Position numbers and translations under genes: made by a program
Part shown: in pieces, positions 38,943-48,063 of the stretch
Layout: the number at the start of each line of letters is the position of its first letter
How positions within the stretch are numbered: position 1 is the stretch's first letter
NCBI RefSeq assembly: GCF_021412585.1
Contig: NZ_JAKCMI010000023.1
Location: forward strand, 62,001-126,000
Reading direction: 5' to 3'
Length of the DNA: 64,000 bases
Source of the DNA: Halomonas alkalisoli
Lineage (GTDB): Bacteria; Pseudomonadota; Gammaproteobacteria; Pseudomonadales; Halomonadaceae
Notes under the pieces: generated by a model
Told to the model about the DNA's origin: nothing
Databases searched by the model: none
The model's input: only the letters and a program-made list of their open reading frames with translations

Positions 38943-40298
38943 ATGATCGACGCGCGACGAATGGAAGAAGCGACGCGGCTCACCCGCGCCGGGAAGCTGC
39001 ATGAGGCCATGGCCATACTCCAGGGCGCGATGCCCGGTGGGAAGAGCGGAACGGGGGGCGAGGAAGCCCGGGATACCTCCAAGCCGGCGGGTAACACCTT
39101 CGAGGGGAACACCTTTGAGGGGAGCTGGCAGGTCATTGACGAGGAGGTGTCGGCGTCAAGGCCAGCGTCTGCCGAGTCGGGTTCGTGCCGGACAGGTGCA
39201 TCGTCAGCGGGAGGCGCGCCATCCTCGGCGTTTGGCCATACCCGACAGGCGGCCTCAGGGACGATACCGGGCGGTGATATCGGGCTGCCTTCTGCCTGGC
39301 GCGACAAGTGGCGCCAGTTGCGTGATTCCATGGCCCAGCCCGAGCAGGCTCGGGGCACCAACGAGACAGCACTGCCCGGCGCGTTCACCGCGGGTTGCTT
39401 TACCAACCAGGCCGGTTCGCGCGATTACAAGCTGTATCTACCCAGCGGCTATTACGGTCAGGCACTACCGCTGGTGGTGATGCTGCATGGCTGCACGCAG
39501 AACCCCGATGACTTCGCCGCCGGGACCAACATGAACCGGCTGGCCGAAGAGCAACGATTTTGCGTGCTCTATCCGGCCCAGCCGGTGACCGCCAACAGTA
39601 ACAAGTGCTGGAACTGGTTCAAGGCCGAAGACCAGCAGCGCGAGGGGGGTGAGCCGGCGATCCTTGCCGGCATGACCCGCCACGTTATCGACACGTACGG
39701 GCTCGATGCGAGCCGGGTCTATGTCGCAGGGTTGTCGGCCGGCGGCGCCATGGCAACGACACTGGCGATGACCTATCCGGATCTCTATGCGGCGGTGGGC
39801 GTGCACTCCGGGCTCCCTCATGGCGTGGCCCAGAGCCTCCCCGATGCGTTGGGGGCGATGCAGGGTGGCACAGGCCCCATGGCCAACGCCTCATCGGCAC
39901 GCGTGTCTGCATCGGTGTCACGGGTGCCCGCCATCGTCTTCCACGGTGATCGCGACACCACGGTGCATCCCAGCAATGCGGATCGCGTTGCCGCTCAGTA
40001 CGTCGCCTCGTGTGCGGCTGGCGGGTCGGCAAGCGGCCGTGAGGGCAGTGCCGGGAAGACGGTGGAGCGGGGGCAGGTCCCCCATGGCTACGCCTATACG
40101 CAAACCAGCCACCAGGATGCGGATGGGCGGTCGTGTCTCGAGCAGTGGGTGATCCACGGTGCCGGCCATGCCTGGTCGGGCGGCGACGCACGCGGTACCT
40201 ACACGGACCCCAAGGGTCCCGATGCGGCCAAGGAGATGCTGCGTTTCTTCCTTTCCCATGCAAGGTCCGCGGATCGGTCAGGTCGCAGCACGCTCTGA
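38943..40298 (+). CDS. PHB depolymerase family esterase
   Basis: This 451-residue alpha/beta-hydrolase is of the short-chain PHA depolymerase (LpqC-like) family. The N-terminus (ARRMEEATRLTRAGKLHEAMAILQGAM) is the usual helical start of this subfamily. A low-complexity Gly/Ser/Ala-rich stretch (about 30-115) follows. The catalytic domain has the oxyanion motif VVMLHGCTQNPDDFA, nucleophile box GLSAGG (Ser near 264), Asp in HGDRDTTVHP (about 332) and His in IHGAGHAWSGG (about 404). There is no evident signal peptide, so an intracellular role in polyester or ester turnover is plausible. ATG 38943 is preferred over TTG 38937. Confidence 0.88.
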   Translation: MIDARRMEEATRLTRAGKLHEAMAILQGAMPGGKSGTGGEEARDTSKPAGNTFEGNTFEGSWQVIDEEVSASRPASAESGSCRTGASSAGGAPSSAFGHTRQAASGTIPGGDIGLPSAWRDKWRQLRDSMAQPEQARGTNETALPGAFTAGCFTNQAGSRDYKLYLPSGYYGQALPLVVMLHGCTQNPDDFAAGTNMNRLAEEQRFCVLYPAQPVTANSNKCWNWFKAEDQQREGGEPAILAGMTRHVIDTYGLDASRVYVAGLSAGGAMATTLAMTYPDLYAAVGVHSGLPHGVAQSLPDALGAMQGGTGPMANASSARVSASVSRVPAIVFHGDRDTTVHPSNADRVAAQYVASCAAGGSASGREGSAGKTVERGQVPHGYAYTQTSHQDADGRSCLEQWVIHGAGHAWSGGDARGTYTDPKGPDAAKEMLRFFLSHARSADRSGRSTL

Positions 40299-40331
40299 AG
40301 GGCAGCCTCTTGTGACGTCGTCTGCAAGGAA

Positions 40332-40359
40332 AACGCCTCGACACTGGTCGAGGCGTTTT
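40332..40359. terminator. Bidirectional terminator between the esterase gene and rnb
   Basis: A perfect 11-bp stem (40332-40342 with 40347-40357) has an ACTG loop, A residues before and TTTT after it. It serves the convergent esterase and rnb genes. Confidence 0.87.
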
Positions 40360-40381
40360 GGTGTTGCAGCAGGAGCTGTTC

Positions 40382-42322
40382 CTAGGTAGCGGGGCGTGCC
40401 ACCAGCGAGCGGGTCTCCTCGCGGGCCTCGACCAGCTCAACGCGGATGACGTCACCGAGCTTGTAGCGCTCTTCGCCTTCCACCTGGATACGGCCTTCCT
40501 TGTCGTCGATGACCACCTTGTCGCGGTCGCTGTGGATCATCGGCGCGGGAACGAAGGCCGTGGCACCGTTGGCGGTCAGCCGGACGCGCATGCCGCCGCG
40601 GTTGATGGCGATGACCTCCGCCTCGAAGGCTTCCTGGGCCTTGGCGGCCGACGTCAGGTAGCGCACGTAGAGCCAGTCCTTGACGTCGCGCTCGGCCATG
40701 CGATTCAGGCGGCGACGCTCGGTCAGCTGCTCGGTCAGTGCCAGGGTGGCTTCCGCAGGTGCCTGCTCCCCCTTGAGCACCCGCTTGATCAGGCGGTGGT
40801 TGACCATGTCGCCATACTTGCGGATCGGCGAGGTCCAGGTGGCGTAGGCGGCAAGGCCCAGGCCGAAGTGCGGGCCCGGGCGGGCGGACATGCTGGTGAA
40901 GCCCTGGAAACGGCGCAGGCGGGCATCCAGCCAGGCGTCGTCGCGGCTCTCCAGTGCCCGCTTGAGTTCCTTGTAGCGGGGCAGCTCGGAGAGCGCCTCC
41001 AGCTCGACCTCGATCGCCTGGGCGGTGAGGAACTCGTGGGCGGCTTCGGCCTTCTCCGGCTCGAAGGCGCGGTGGACATTGAAGATGCCGTGGCCGACCT
41101 TTTCGGCAAGCAGGTCGGCGCAGCAGGCATTCGCCGCGATCATCGACTCCTCGATCATGCGGTTGGCGATACGCCGCTGCTCGGTGCGGACGTTCAGCAC
41201 GTTGCCGGCCCGGTCCAGTTCGAAGACATAGTCCGGACGATCCTTGAAGACCAGGGCGTGCTCGGCGCGCCAGGCGCTGCGCGCCTCGGTCATGTCACGC
41301 AGCGCCTTGAGCTGCGGGGCGATCTCATCCGCCGGAGCCCAGTCTCCCTGGCCCTCGATCCAGTCCGAGACCCGGTCATAGGCCAGCTTGGCGTGGGAGC
41401 GCGCGGTGGCGGCGAAGAAGCGGTAGTCGCCCAGGCTGCCGTCGGCTTCCACTTCCAGGGTGCAGGCCAGCACCGGGCGATCCTGGCCTTCCCACAGCGA
41501 GCAGAGGTCGTCGGCCAGTTGCTCGGGCAGCATGGTGACGTTCTGGCCCGGCAGGTAGACGGTGAAGGCGCGGGTGCGGGCCTCCAGGTCGGCGACGTGC
41601 CCTTCCTCGACGTAGGCGGTGGGGTCGGCGATGGCCACCGTGAGCCGCCAGCCGCCATCCTCGCGAGGCTCGATGCGCAGGGCATCGTCCATGTCGCGGG
41701 TCTTCTCGCCGTCGATGGTGAAGAACGGCTCGGCGGTAAGATCCCGGCGATCCAGGCCTTCGTCCAGCAACGGCCATTCGCTGCCGGCGTCGGGGCACTC
41801 CTGTTCCAGGGCGTGCCGGGCCAGGGTGACTCGCCACGGCACGGCCGGGTCGTCGGTCTTGGCGACCAGCTCGTCGATCTGGGCGAAGAAGCCGCGATCG
41901 TTCTCCTTGAGCGGGTGGCGCACCAGGCGCGACACGACCCAGTCGCCGTCGCCGATGCTCGCCTCGTCGAGGCTGTTCTTGATCCGCGACTTGAGCACGT
42001 TCTTGATCGAGGGGTGGTCGGGGACCACCGCCAGGCGACCTTCGCGCTTCTGCACCCGGGCAATGAAGCGTGTCAGCCCAGGCTCCAGCAGGGCGTCGGG
42101 CTCGACCGAGGTCTTGTCGCCATTCTCGTGGATGGTGGCCTGGACACGGTCGCCGTGAAGCACCTGCTTCATGGCAGGCGGCGGCACGAAATAGGACTGG
42201 CCATCATCGGTTTCGAGAAAACCGAAGCCCTTGTCGGTGGCCTTGATCACGCCCTCGGCACGGGGCGTGGTCTTGCGGATCTGTTGCTTGAGCTGAGCGA
42301 GCAGCGGATTGTTCTGCAGCAT
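40382..42322 (-). CDS. rnb: Exoribonuclease II
   Basis: This processive 3'-5' RNase has 646 residues, close to the E. coli enzyme (644). It starts LQNNPLLAQLKQQIRKTTPRAEG, aligning with the E. coli N-terminus, with two cold-shock RNA-binding domains (GFGFLETDDGQSYFVPPP). The RNB catalytic domain carries the metal-binding aspartates in IDGEKTRDMDDALRI. A C-terminal S1 domain follows YGDMVNHRLIKRVL. An in-frame start 20 codons upstream is rejected on this alignment. The gene is monocistronic and convergent with the esterase gene. Confidence 0.96.
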   Translation of the reverse strand: MLQNNPLLAQLKQQIRKTTPRAEGVIKATDKGFGFLETDDGQSYFVPPPAMKQVLHGDRVQATIHENGDKTSVEPDALLEPGLTRFIARVQKREGRLAVVPDHPSIKNVLKSRIKNSLDEASIGDGDWVVSRLVRHPLKENDRGFFAQIDELVAKTDDPAVPWRVTLARHALEQECPDAGSEWPLLDEGLDRRDLTAEPFFTIDGEKTRDMDDALRIEPREDGGWRLTVAIADPTAYVEEGHVADLEARTRAFTVYLPGQNVTMLPEQLADDLCSLWEGQDRPVLACTLEVEADGSLGDYRFFAATARSHAKLAYDRVSDWIEGQGDWAPADEIAPQLKALRDMTEARSAWRAEHALVFKDRPDYVFELDRAGNVLNVRTEQRRIANRMIEESMIAANACCADLLAEKVGHGIFNVHRAFEPEKAEAAHEFLTAQAIEVELEALSELPRYKELKRALESRDDAWLDARLRRFQGFTSMSARPGPHFGLGLAAYATWTSPIRKYGDMVNHRLIKRVLKGEQAPAEATLALTEQLTERRRLNRMAERDVKDWLYVRYLTSAAKAQEAFEAEVIAINRGGMRVRLTANGATAFVPAPMIHSDRDKVVIDDKEGRIQVEGEERYKLGDVIRVELVEAREETRSLVARPAT

Positions 42323-42486
42323 GGTCACGAACGTGTGGCGGGGTAGGAGAGCCACTATACGGATTCCCGCGGCCGGCGCCAAACGCCACTATGCCTACCG
42401 ACGAGGAAACAGCAGGTTGTGGCCGGGATATGCCGACTACCGTGGCATTTGCTAGGCTGATAGCCGCCATGAATACTGGACCCACT

Positions 42487-43284
42487 ATGACGCCCCACCT
42501 CATCGTCTCCGACCTCGACGGCACCCTGCTGGATGCCAACCACGATCTCCATCCGCACACCATCGAGACACTGCGGGCCCTGGCGGATAGGGGCCACCAC
42601 CTGGCCTTCGCCTCGGGGCGTCATTTCCGCGACATGCTGGCCTTCCGCGAGCGGCTCGGGGTGCCGATCCACGTGATCAGCACCAATGGCGCCTACCTGC
42701 ATGGCCCCGATGACCGGCTGCTGTCTGCACGACACCTGGAAGCGGAACTGGCCCTCGAGCTGATCGCCATGGAGCGCCATGACAGCGTACGGCTCAATCT
42801 CTATCGGGAGGAGGAGTGGCTGATCGACGCGGCGGAGCCACGGCTGCTGGCCTATCACGCGCATACCGGCTTCGGTTACCGCATCTTCGAACCCGATGAG
42901 CTCGACGGGGAAGGGGTGGGCAAGGTGCTCTACATCGGCGAGCCCGAGCGCCTGGCGGGGCTCGAAGCCCTGGTGCGGGAACGCCACGGCGAGCGGCTGC
43001 ACGTGACCTATTCCACCGTCAATTCGCTGGAGATCATGGCCGGCGGGGTCAACAAGGGCACCGCGCTGCAGGCCCTGCTGGATTCGCTGGGGGTCGAGTC
43101 GCGGCATTGCCTGGCCTTCGGCGACAACCTCAACGATACCGAGATGCTGGCCCTGGCCGGCGAGGCCCATGTCATGGCCAACGCCCATCCCGAGCTCGCC
43201 GGGCGTGTTCCCCACGCGCGCAGCATCGGCCACCACGCCGAGGTGGGCGTGGCCGCGCGGCTGCGGGAGCGGTTCGGAATATAA
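42487..43284 (+). CDS. Cof-type HAD-IIB phosphatase
   Basis: This haloacid-dehalogenase phosphatase of about 265 residues belongs to the Cof/YigL/YbhA group, acting on sugar phosphates or pyridoxal phosphate. Motif I is VSDLDGTLLDANHDL at the N-terminus, motif II ISTNGAY, motif III near NKGTALQALLDSLG and motif IV FGDNLNDTEML. The start at 42487 places motif I at residue 8 as in homologues; ATGs at 42469 and 42391 are also in frame. The specific substrate is undetermined. Confidence 0.9.
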   Translation: MTPHLIVSDLDGTLLDANHDLHPHTIETLRALADRGHHLAFASGRHFRDMLAFRERLGVPIHVISTNGAYLHGPDDRLLSARHLEAELALELIAMERHDSVRLNLYREEEWLIDAAEPRLLAYHAHTGFGYRIFEPDELDGEGVGKVLYIGEPERLAGLEALVRERHGERLHVTYSTVNSLEIMAGGVNKGTALQALLDSLGVESRHCLAFGDNLNDTEMLALAGEAHVMANAHPELAGRVPHARSIGHHAEVGVAARLRERFGI

Positions 43285-43414
43285 GGTCTGCGGTCGGTTA
43301 CTACCTTGGTCGCAGATGGCTTGTCGGGATGGCCGCACTTGACCATTATCGAAGCCCGACAATGACAACAATCACGGGCGTAGCCACGACACCGCCCCTT
43401 CCCATCGGACGACG

Positions 43415-44140
43415 ATGACGACGACACCTGCCACCCTGATCGTGGTCGACGACGACCCGGAAATCCGTGAGCTGCTGGCCGACTATCTCGGACGCCACGG
43501 CTATCGTGCCCTGGTCGCCGAGGATGCCGAGGCGCTGCATCGGCTGCTGATCCAGGAGACACCCGACCTGCTGATCGTCGACATCATGCTGCCCGGCGAC
43601 GATGGCTTCACCATCTGCCGCGACGTGCGCCGGGACAGCCAGGTACCCATCATCATGCTCACCGCCAGCGCCGACGAGACCGATCGGATTCTGGGGCTCG
43701 AACTCGGCGCGGACGACTATCTCGGCAAGCCGTTCAACCCCCGGGAGCTGCTGGCGCGGATCAAGGCGGTGCTGCGTCGTGCACGGGGCAACCAGCAGCC
43801 CCAGGACCCGGCACGCGCGCGGCTGGTCAGCTTCGGTGGCTGGCGGCTGGACCGAATGACCCGCGAACTGATCGATCAGCAGGAGCGACGCACCCCGCTC
43901 TCCGGCGCCGATTTCCAGCTGCTGCAGGTGTTTCTCGAACATCCCGAGCAGATACTTTCCCGGGACGCGCTGTTCGAACTGACCCGTGGCCGGCCGGCGC
44001 CGCCGCTGGATCGTTCCATCGACGTGCATGTCTGCCGCTTGCGCCAGCGGCTCGGTGAGGATGCCCAGTACCATCAACTGATCCGTACCGTGAGAGGGGC
44101 GGGCTATGTACTCACCGCCCGGGTCGAAGCGCTGACGTGA
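43415..44140 (+). CDS. gltR: OmpR-family response regulator, GltR-like
   Basis: This two-component DNA-binding regulator of 241 residues has an N-terminal receiver domain (acidic pocket VVDDDPE, phospho-acceptor Asp in LLIVDIMLPGDDG, conserved Lys in LGKPFNPREL). Its C-terminal winged helix is of the OmpR/PhoB type (PLSGADFQLLQVFLEHPEQILSRDALF, then RTVRGAGYVL). The partner kinase starts in its stop codon, and a glucose-type ABC importer follows, matching the Pseudomonas gltR-gtrS arrangement that induces glucose uptake. The gene name rests on this context and overall resemblance. Confidence 0.87.
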   Translation: MTTTPATLIVVDDDPEIRELLADYLGRHGYRALVAEDAEALHRLLIQETPDLLIVDIMLPGDDGFTICRDVRRDSQVPIIMLTASADETDRILGLELGADDYLGKPFNPRELLARIKAVLRRARGNQQPQDPARARLVSFGGWRLDRMTRELIDQQERRTPLSGADFQLLQVFLEHPEQILSRDALFELTRGRPAPPLDRSIDVHVCRLRQRLGEDAQYHQLIRTVRGAGYVLTARVEALT

Positions 44141-45624
44141 TGGATACCCGCTGGCAGCGGTGGCGCCGGCGACTGTCCCGCGGCTTGCCCAGGACGCTGC
44201 GCGGTCGCTTCGTGCTGATCATGATCGTCGGTGTGCTCGCCGCCCAGCTCGCCAGCTACGCCGTCTGGACCTCCCAGGTACGCTCCAGCCAGCTGGAGCA
44301 GCTCGACGAGCTGTCACAGAATGTCGCCTACAGCGTGGCCTCGACCATGCGCTTCTTCCGCTCGCTGCCCGTCGAGTATCGCCACATCGTGCTCGACCAA
44401 TTGCGCAACATGGGCGGAACTCGCTTCTTCGTCAGCGTCAACGAGCGTCGCATTCCCGTCGATGACATCGGCTCGGGAGCGGAGAAGGCGCTGGTGGTCG
44501 GCAACTTTCGCGCCATCCTCGGGCGCGAATTGAACATCGACGAGGTTCTCGTGGAGTTCTCCCGGGCGGAAACCCTGCGGGTCTACAACAACGAGGTGCT
44601 GCTGCACGACCTGCCGCCGCGCTGGGGACAGCACAGCCTGCTGATGGAGCCGCTGTCGCCGCCGATCCTGGTGGTGCAGCTGGAGCTCGAACCCGGCACC
44701 TGGCTCTACGTGGCGACCCTGCTGCCGGTGGCGGACCTGTTCAACGAGTATCGCTGGCTCTCCGGTGAGCGCCTGCTGGCGGGGTTGATGGTGCTGCTGA
44801 CGGTGATCGGGCTCTCGCTGCTGGGCATCCGCAGCGTCACCCGGCCGTTGGCACGCCTGTCCCGGGCGGCCCGCCAGCTGGGCGACGACCTGGATGCGCC
44901 GCCGCTGCGTGAGAGCGGCCCCAGGGAGGTGATGGCCACGGCGATGGCCTTCAACCGCATGCAGGAGCGCATCCGGGAGCAGGTCGACGAGCGTGAGCGG
45001 CTCTTCTCGGCGATCTCCCACGACCTCAAGACGCCTATCACTCGCATGCGGCTGAGGGCCGAGATGCTCGACGACCCGCTGCAGCGCGAGCGCTTCTGCG
45101 CCTCCCTCGATGAGCTCGACCTGCTGGTCAAGGGCGCGCTGGCCTCGGTCAAGGGCTTTGATCTTCACGAAGCGATCGAAGACCTCGAGCCGCGAGCGGT
45201 GCTGGAAGAACTCGCCGACGAGCTCGCGCTCCAGGGCGGAGAGGTGACGATCCGGGGGCAGGCCGCACCGCTCGCCGTCAAGCCGCTGGCGTTCAAGCGC
45301 TGCCTGGCGAACCTGCTGGAGAATGCCATCTTTTATGGCCAGCGCGCCGACGTGACGCTGGAAGACGATCCCTCCCGCCTGACGATCACCATCCGCGACC
45401 ATGGGCCGGGCATCCCCGAGGGGCAGCGCGAGCGGGTCTTCTCGCCCTTCGTCCGTCTCGAACCCTCCCGCAGCCGCAATACCGGCGGCAGCGGCCTGGG
45501 GCTGGGCATCGCCCGGCATATCGCCCGCGCCCTGGGCGGCGATATCGGTCTCGACAACCACCCCGAGGGCGGGCTGCGGGTACGCGTGACGCTGCCCCGG
45601 CCGCAGGATATTACGGGGCTGTAA
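44140..45624 (+). CDS. gtrS: Sensor histidine kinase, GtrS-like
   Basis: This 494-residue membrane kinase is paired with the response regulator. It has an N-terminal helix (about 20-42), a periplasmic sensor of about 160 residues (TMRFFRSLPVEYRHIVLDQLRNMGGTRFFV), a second helix near 215-235 and a HAMP domain (RPLARLSRAARQLG). HisKA follows with the phospho-accepting His in AISHDLKTPITRMR, then HATPase with NLLENAIFYG, DHGPGIPEGQRERVF and GGSGLGLGIA. Start ATG 44140 (or GTG 44137) overlaps the regulator's stop. In P. aeruginosa GtrS senses 2-ketogluconate and 6-phosphogluconate. Confidence 0.87.
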   Translation: MDTRWQRWRRRLSRGLPRTLRGRFVLIMIVGVLAAQLASYAVWTSQVRSSQLEQLDELSQNVAYSVASTMRFFRSLPVEYRHIVLDQLRNMGGTRFFVSVNERRIPVDDIGSGAEKALVVGNFRAILGRELNIDEVLVEFSRAETLRVYNNEVLLHDLPPRWGQHSLLMEPLSPPILVVQLELEPGTWLYVATLLPVADLFNEYRWLSGERLLAGLMVLLTVIGLSLLGIRSVTRPLARLSRAARQLGDDLDAPPLRESGPREVMATAMAFNRMQERIREQVDERERLFSAISHDLKTPITRMRLRAEMLDDPLQRERFCASLDELDLLVKGALASVKGFDLHEAIEDLEPRAVLEELADELALQGGEVTIRGQAAPLAVKPLAFKRCLANLLENAIFYGQRADVTLEDDPSRLTITIRDHGPGIPEGQRERVFSPFVRLEPSRSRNTGGSGLGLGIARHIARALGGDIGLDNHPEGGLRVRVTLPRPQDITGL

Positions 45625-45663
45625 TATTCCGGCAATACGACGCCAACACTTCGCAGGACTAGG

Positions 45664-45692
45664 TAACCCCTCCTGTCGCGCTTCCTGGGTTA
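45664..45692. promoter_or_regulatory. Inverted repeats upstream of gtsA, candidate regulator sites
   Basis: TAACCC (45664-45669) and GGGTTA (45687-45692) form an inverted repeat 55-80 bases before gtsA. Nearby, ATATTAC (45608-45614) and GTAATAT (45621-45627) form another across the gtrS stop codon. Either could be a GltR operator or, for the second, a transcript hairpin. No clear core promoter was found. Confidence 0.35.
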
Positions 45693-45746
45693 GCGTGTCG
45701 TTATCCGGTGTCACGCCGGAAACATAACAACTCGAGGAGTTACGCC

Positions 45747-47039
45747 ATGCCTTCCTTCAAGCGGAATTGTTTCACCGCAACGCGTTTTCCCAGGACCGGG
45801 CTCGCCCTGGCCACGGCCCTGGCCGCCTCCCTGTCCATGACCAGCGCCCATGCCGCCGGTGAAGTCGAGGTCCTGCACTGGTGGACCTCCGGCGGCGAGG
45901 CCCGGGCCGCCAACGTGCTCAAGGAGCTGATGGAAGCCGAGGGCTACGGTTGGCAGGACTTCGCCGTCGCCGGTGGCGGCGGTGAAACCGCGATGACGGT
46001 ACTCAAGTCCCGGGCCATGTCCGGCAACCCGCCCTCGGCGGCCCAGATCAAGGGGCCGGAGATCCAGGAGTGGGGCGAACTGGGCCTGCTCGGCGAGCTC
46101 GACGAGGTCGCCGATGCGGAAGGCTGGGATGATCTGCTGCCCGAGACGGTGGCGGACATCATGCGCTACGACGGCCAGTACGTGGCCGTGCCGGTCAACG
46201 TCCACCGGGTCAACTGGCTCTGGGGCAACCCGGACGTGCTCGAACAGGCCGGCGTCGAGATGCCCACCACCCTGGATGAGCTGTTTGCCGCCGGCGAGGC
46301 GATCCGCGAGGCGGGCTTCATCCCGCTGGCCCACGGCGGCCAGGCCTGGCAGGACGCCACGGTGTTCGAGACCGTGCTGCTGGCGACGGGCGGCACCGAG
46401 TTCTTCCAGCGGGCGCTGGTGGATCTCGACCCCGAGGCGCTGGGCAGCGAGCAGATGATCGAGGCGCTGGAAACCTTCAAGCGGCTGCGCGAGCTGATGG
46501 ACGAGGACATGTCCGGTCGCGACTGGAACATCGCCACCTCCATGGTGATCAACGGCGATGCCGCCATGCAGCTGATGGGCGATTGGGCCAAGGGCGAATT
46601 CACCGCTGCCGAGCTCACCGCCGGTGAGGATTACCTCTGCGCCGCCGCCCCGGGCACCGCCGATGCCTTCACCTTCAACATCGACAGCCTGGCGATGTTC
46701 CGCGTCGAGGGCGAGGAGCACGAGGCCCAGCAGGCACTGGCCCGGCTGGTGCTGGAGCCCACCTTCCAGGAGGCTTTCAACCTGGCCAAGGGCTCGATTC
46801 CCGCACGCCCCGACCTGGACATGAGCGAGTTCGATGCCTGCGCCCGGCAGTCCCTCGAGGACTTCCAGCGCACCGCAGAAGAGGGTGGCCTGGTGCCCAG
46901 CATGGCCCACGGCATGGCCGTGCGCGCCGACGTGCAGGGGGCCATCTTCGACGTGGTGACCAACTACTTCAATGCCCGTGACATGGAGGCCGAGCAGGCC
47001 GCCCAGCGCATGGTGAACGCGGCGCAAGCGGCACTCTGA
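45747..47039 (+). CDS. gtsA: Glucose-type ABC transporter substrate-binding protein
   Basis: This 430-residue periplasmic binding protein has a Sec signal peptide (basic start, hydrophobic core, cleavage after AHA near residue 34). The mature protein starts [24 protein letters not shown], characteristic of the GtsA/GltB glucose and mannose binders; the later [23 protein letters not shown] and [10 protein letters not shown] are family motifs. The ATG at 45747 has CGAGGAG upstream; an earlier in-frame start is rejected because the signal peptide would be displaced. First gene of gtsABCD, downstream of gltR-gtrS. Confidence 0.9.
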   Translation: MPSFKRNCFTATRFPRTGLALATALAASLSMTSAHAAGEVEVLHWWTSGGEARAANVLKELMEAEGYGWQDFAVAGGGGETAMTVLKSRAMSGNPPSAAQIKGPEIQEWGELGLLGELDEVADAEGWDDLLPETVADIMRYDGQYVAVPVNVHRVNWLWGNPDVLEQAGVEMPTTLDELFAAGEAIREAGFIPLAHGGQAWQDATVFETVLLATGGTEFFQRALVDLDPEALGSEQMIEALETFKRLRELMDEDMSGRDWNIATSMVINGDAAMQLMGDWAKGEFTAAELTAGEDYLCAAAPGTADAFTFNIDSLAMFRVEGEEHEAQQALARLVLEPTFQEAFNLAKGSIPARPDLDMSEFDACARQSLEDFQRTAEEGGLVPSMAHGMAVRADVQGAIFDVVTNYFNARDMEAEQAAQRMVNAAQAAL

Positions 47040-47054
47040 CCCGCCGCACTCCCT

Positions 47055-47092
47055 GGCCTGCCGGGCTCCAGCTTCATTGGCCCCGGCAGGCC
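47055..47092 (+). other. Intercistronic hairpin between gtsA and gtsB
   Basis: A perfect 11-bp GC-rich stem (47055-47065 with 47082-47092) has a 16-base loop and no T-run. It lies between the binding-protein gene and the first permease gene. In other sugar ABC operons, hairpins here protect the upstream mRNA, so that the binding protein is made in excess; that role is inferred here. Confidence 0.6.
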
Positions 47093-47130
47093 GTCAGGCG
47101 ACGCTTTCGTTCACGCCCGAGGTACTTCCC

Positions 47131-48063
47131 ATGACCATCCTCTCCCACGCCGAGGAGCGCCCGGTGCGCCCCGCGGCACGGCGGACCGCTGCCGCACACC
47201 TGCAGGACTGGCTGCCGCGGCTGGTATTGGCGCCCTCTGTCGCCATTACCCTGTTCTTCGTCTATGGCTTCATGCTCTGGACCTTCGTGCTGTCGCTGAC
47301 CAGCTCGCGGATGTTGCCGAGCTACGATTTCGTCGGCTTTGCCCAGTATGCGCGGCTGATGGCCAACGACCGCTGGTGGGTCGCGTCCACCAACCTGGTG
47401 ATCTTCGGCGGCCTGTTCGTGGCGATCTGCCTGGTCATCGGGGTGGTGCTCGCCATCCTGCTCGATCAGCGCATTCGTCAGGAGGGGGCGCTGCGTACCC
47501 TCTATCTCTATCCCATGGCGCTGTCGTTCATCGTCACCGGGGTGGTGTGGAAATGGCTGCTCAACCCCGGGCTCGGCATACAGGCCATGGTGCGCAGTTG
47601 GGGCTTCGAGAGCTTCACCTTCAATTGGATCGTCGACCCCGACATGGCGATCTACACCCTGGTGCTGGCCGCCGTATGGCAGGCGTCCGGCTTCGTCATG
47701 GCGCTGTTCCTGGCCGGCCTGCGGGGTATCGACGACAGCATCATCAAGGCCGCCCAGCTCGATGGAGCCAGCCTGCCGCGCACCTACCTGCGGGTGATCC
47801 TGCCCTGCCTGCGACCGGTGATGTTCAGTGCGGTGATGATCCTGTCGCATATCGCCATCAAGAGCTTCGACCTGGTCGTCGCCCTGACCGGGGGCGGCCC
47901 CGGCTATGCCACCGACCTGCCGGCCACCTTCATGTACGCCCACGCTTTCACCCGGGCGCAGATCGGGCTGGGTTCGGCCAGTGCCATGCTGATGCTTGGC
48001 GGTGTGCTGGCGATCCTGATTCCCTATCTCTACTCCGAGCTGAGGAGTCGCAAGCATGGATAA
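47131..48063 (+). CDS. gtsB: Sugar ABC transporter permease GtsB-like
   Basis: This 310-residue inner-membrane permease is of the MalF type with six main helices. The cytoplasmic EAA loop is GIDDSIIKAAQLDGASLPRTYLRVILPCLRP. The ATG at 47131 has GAGGT nine bases before it and follows the gtsA-gtsB hairpin; an upstream in-frame ATG at 47077 falls inside the hairpin and is rejected. It overlaps gtsC by eight bases. Confidence 0.9.
   Translation: MTILSHAEERPVRPAARRTAAAHLQDWLPRLVLAPSVAITLFFVYGFMLWTFVLSLTSSRMLPSYDFVGFAQYARLMANDRWWVASTNLVIFGGLFVAICLVIGVVLAILLDQRIRQEGALRTLYLYPMALSFIVTGVVWKWLLNPGLGIQAMVRSWGFESFTFNWIVDPDMAIYTLVLAAVWQASGFVMALFLAGLRGIDDSIIKAAQLDGASLPRTYLRVILPCLRPVMFSAVMILSHIAIKSFDLVVALTGGGPGYATDLPATFMYAHAFTRAQIGLGSASAMLMLGGVLAILIPYLYSELRSRKHG

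Noticed and set aside
40358..42346. 662-codon plus-strand frame opposite rnb
   Set aside because: Shadow of RNase II; composition is typical of antisense frames.
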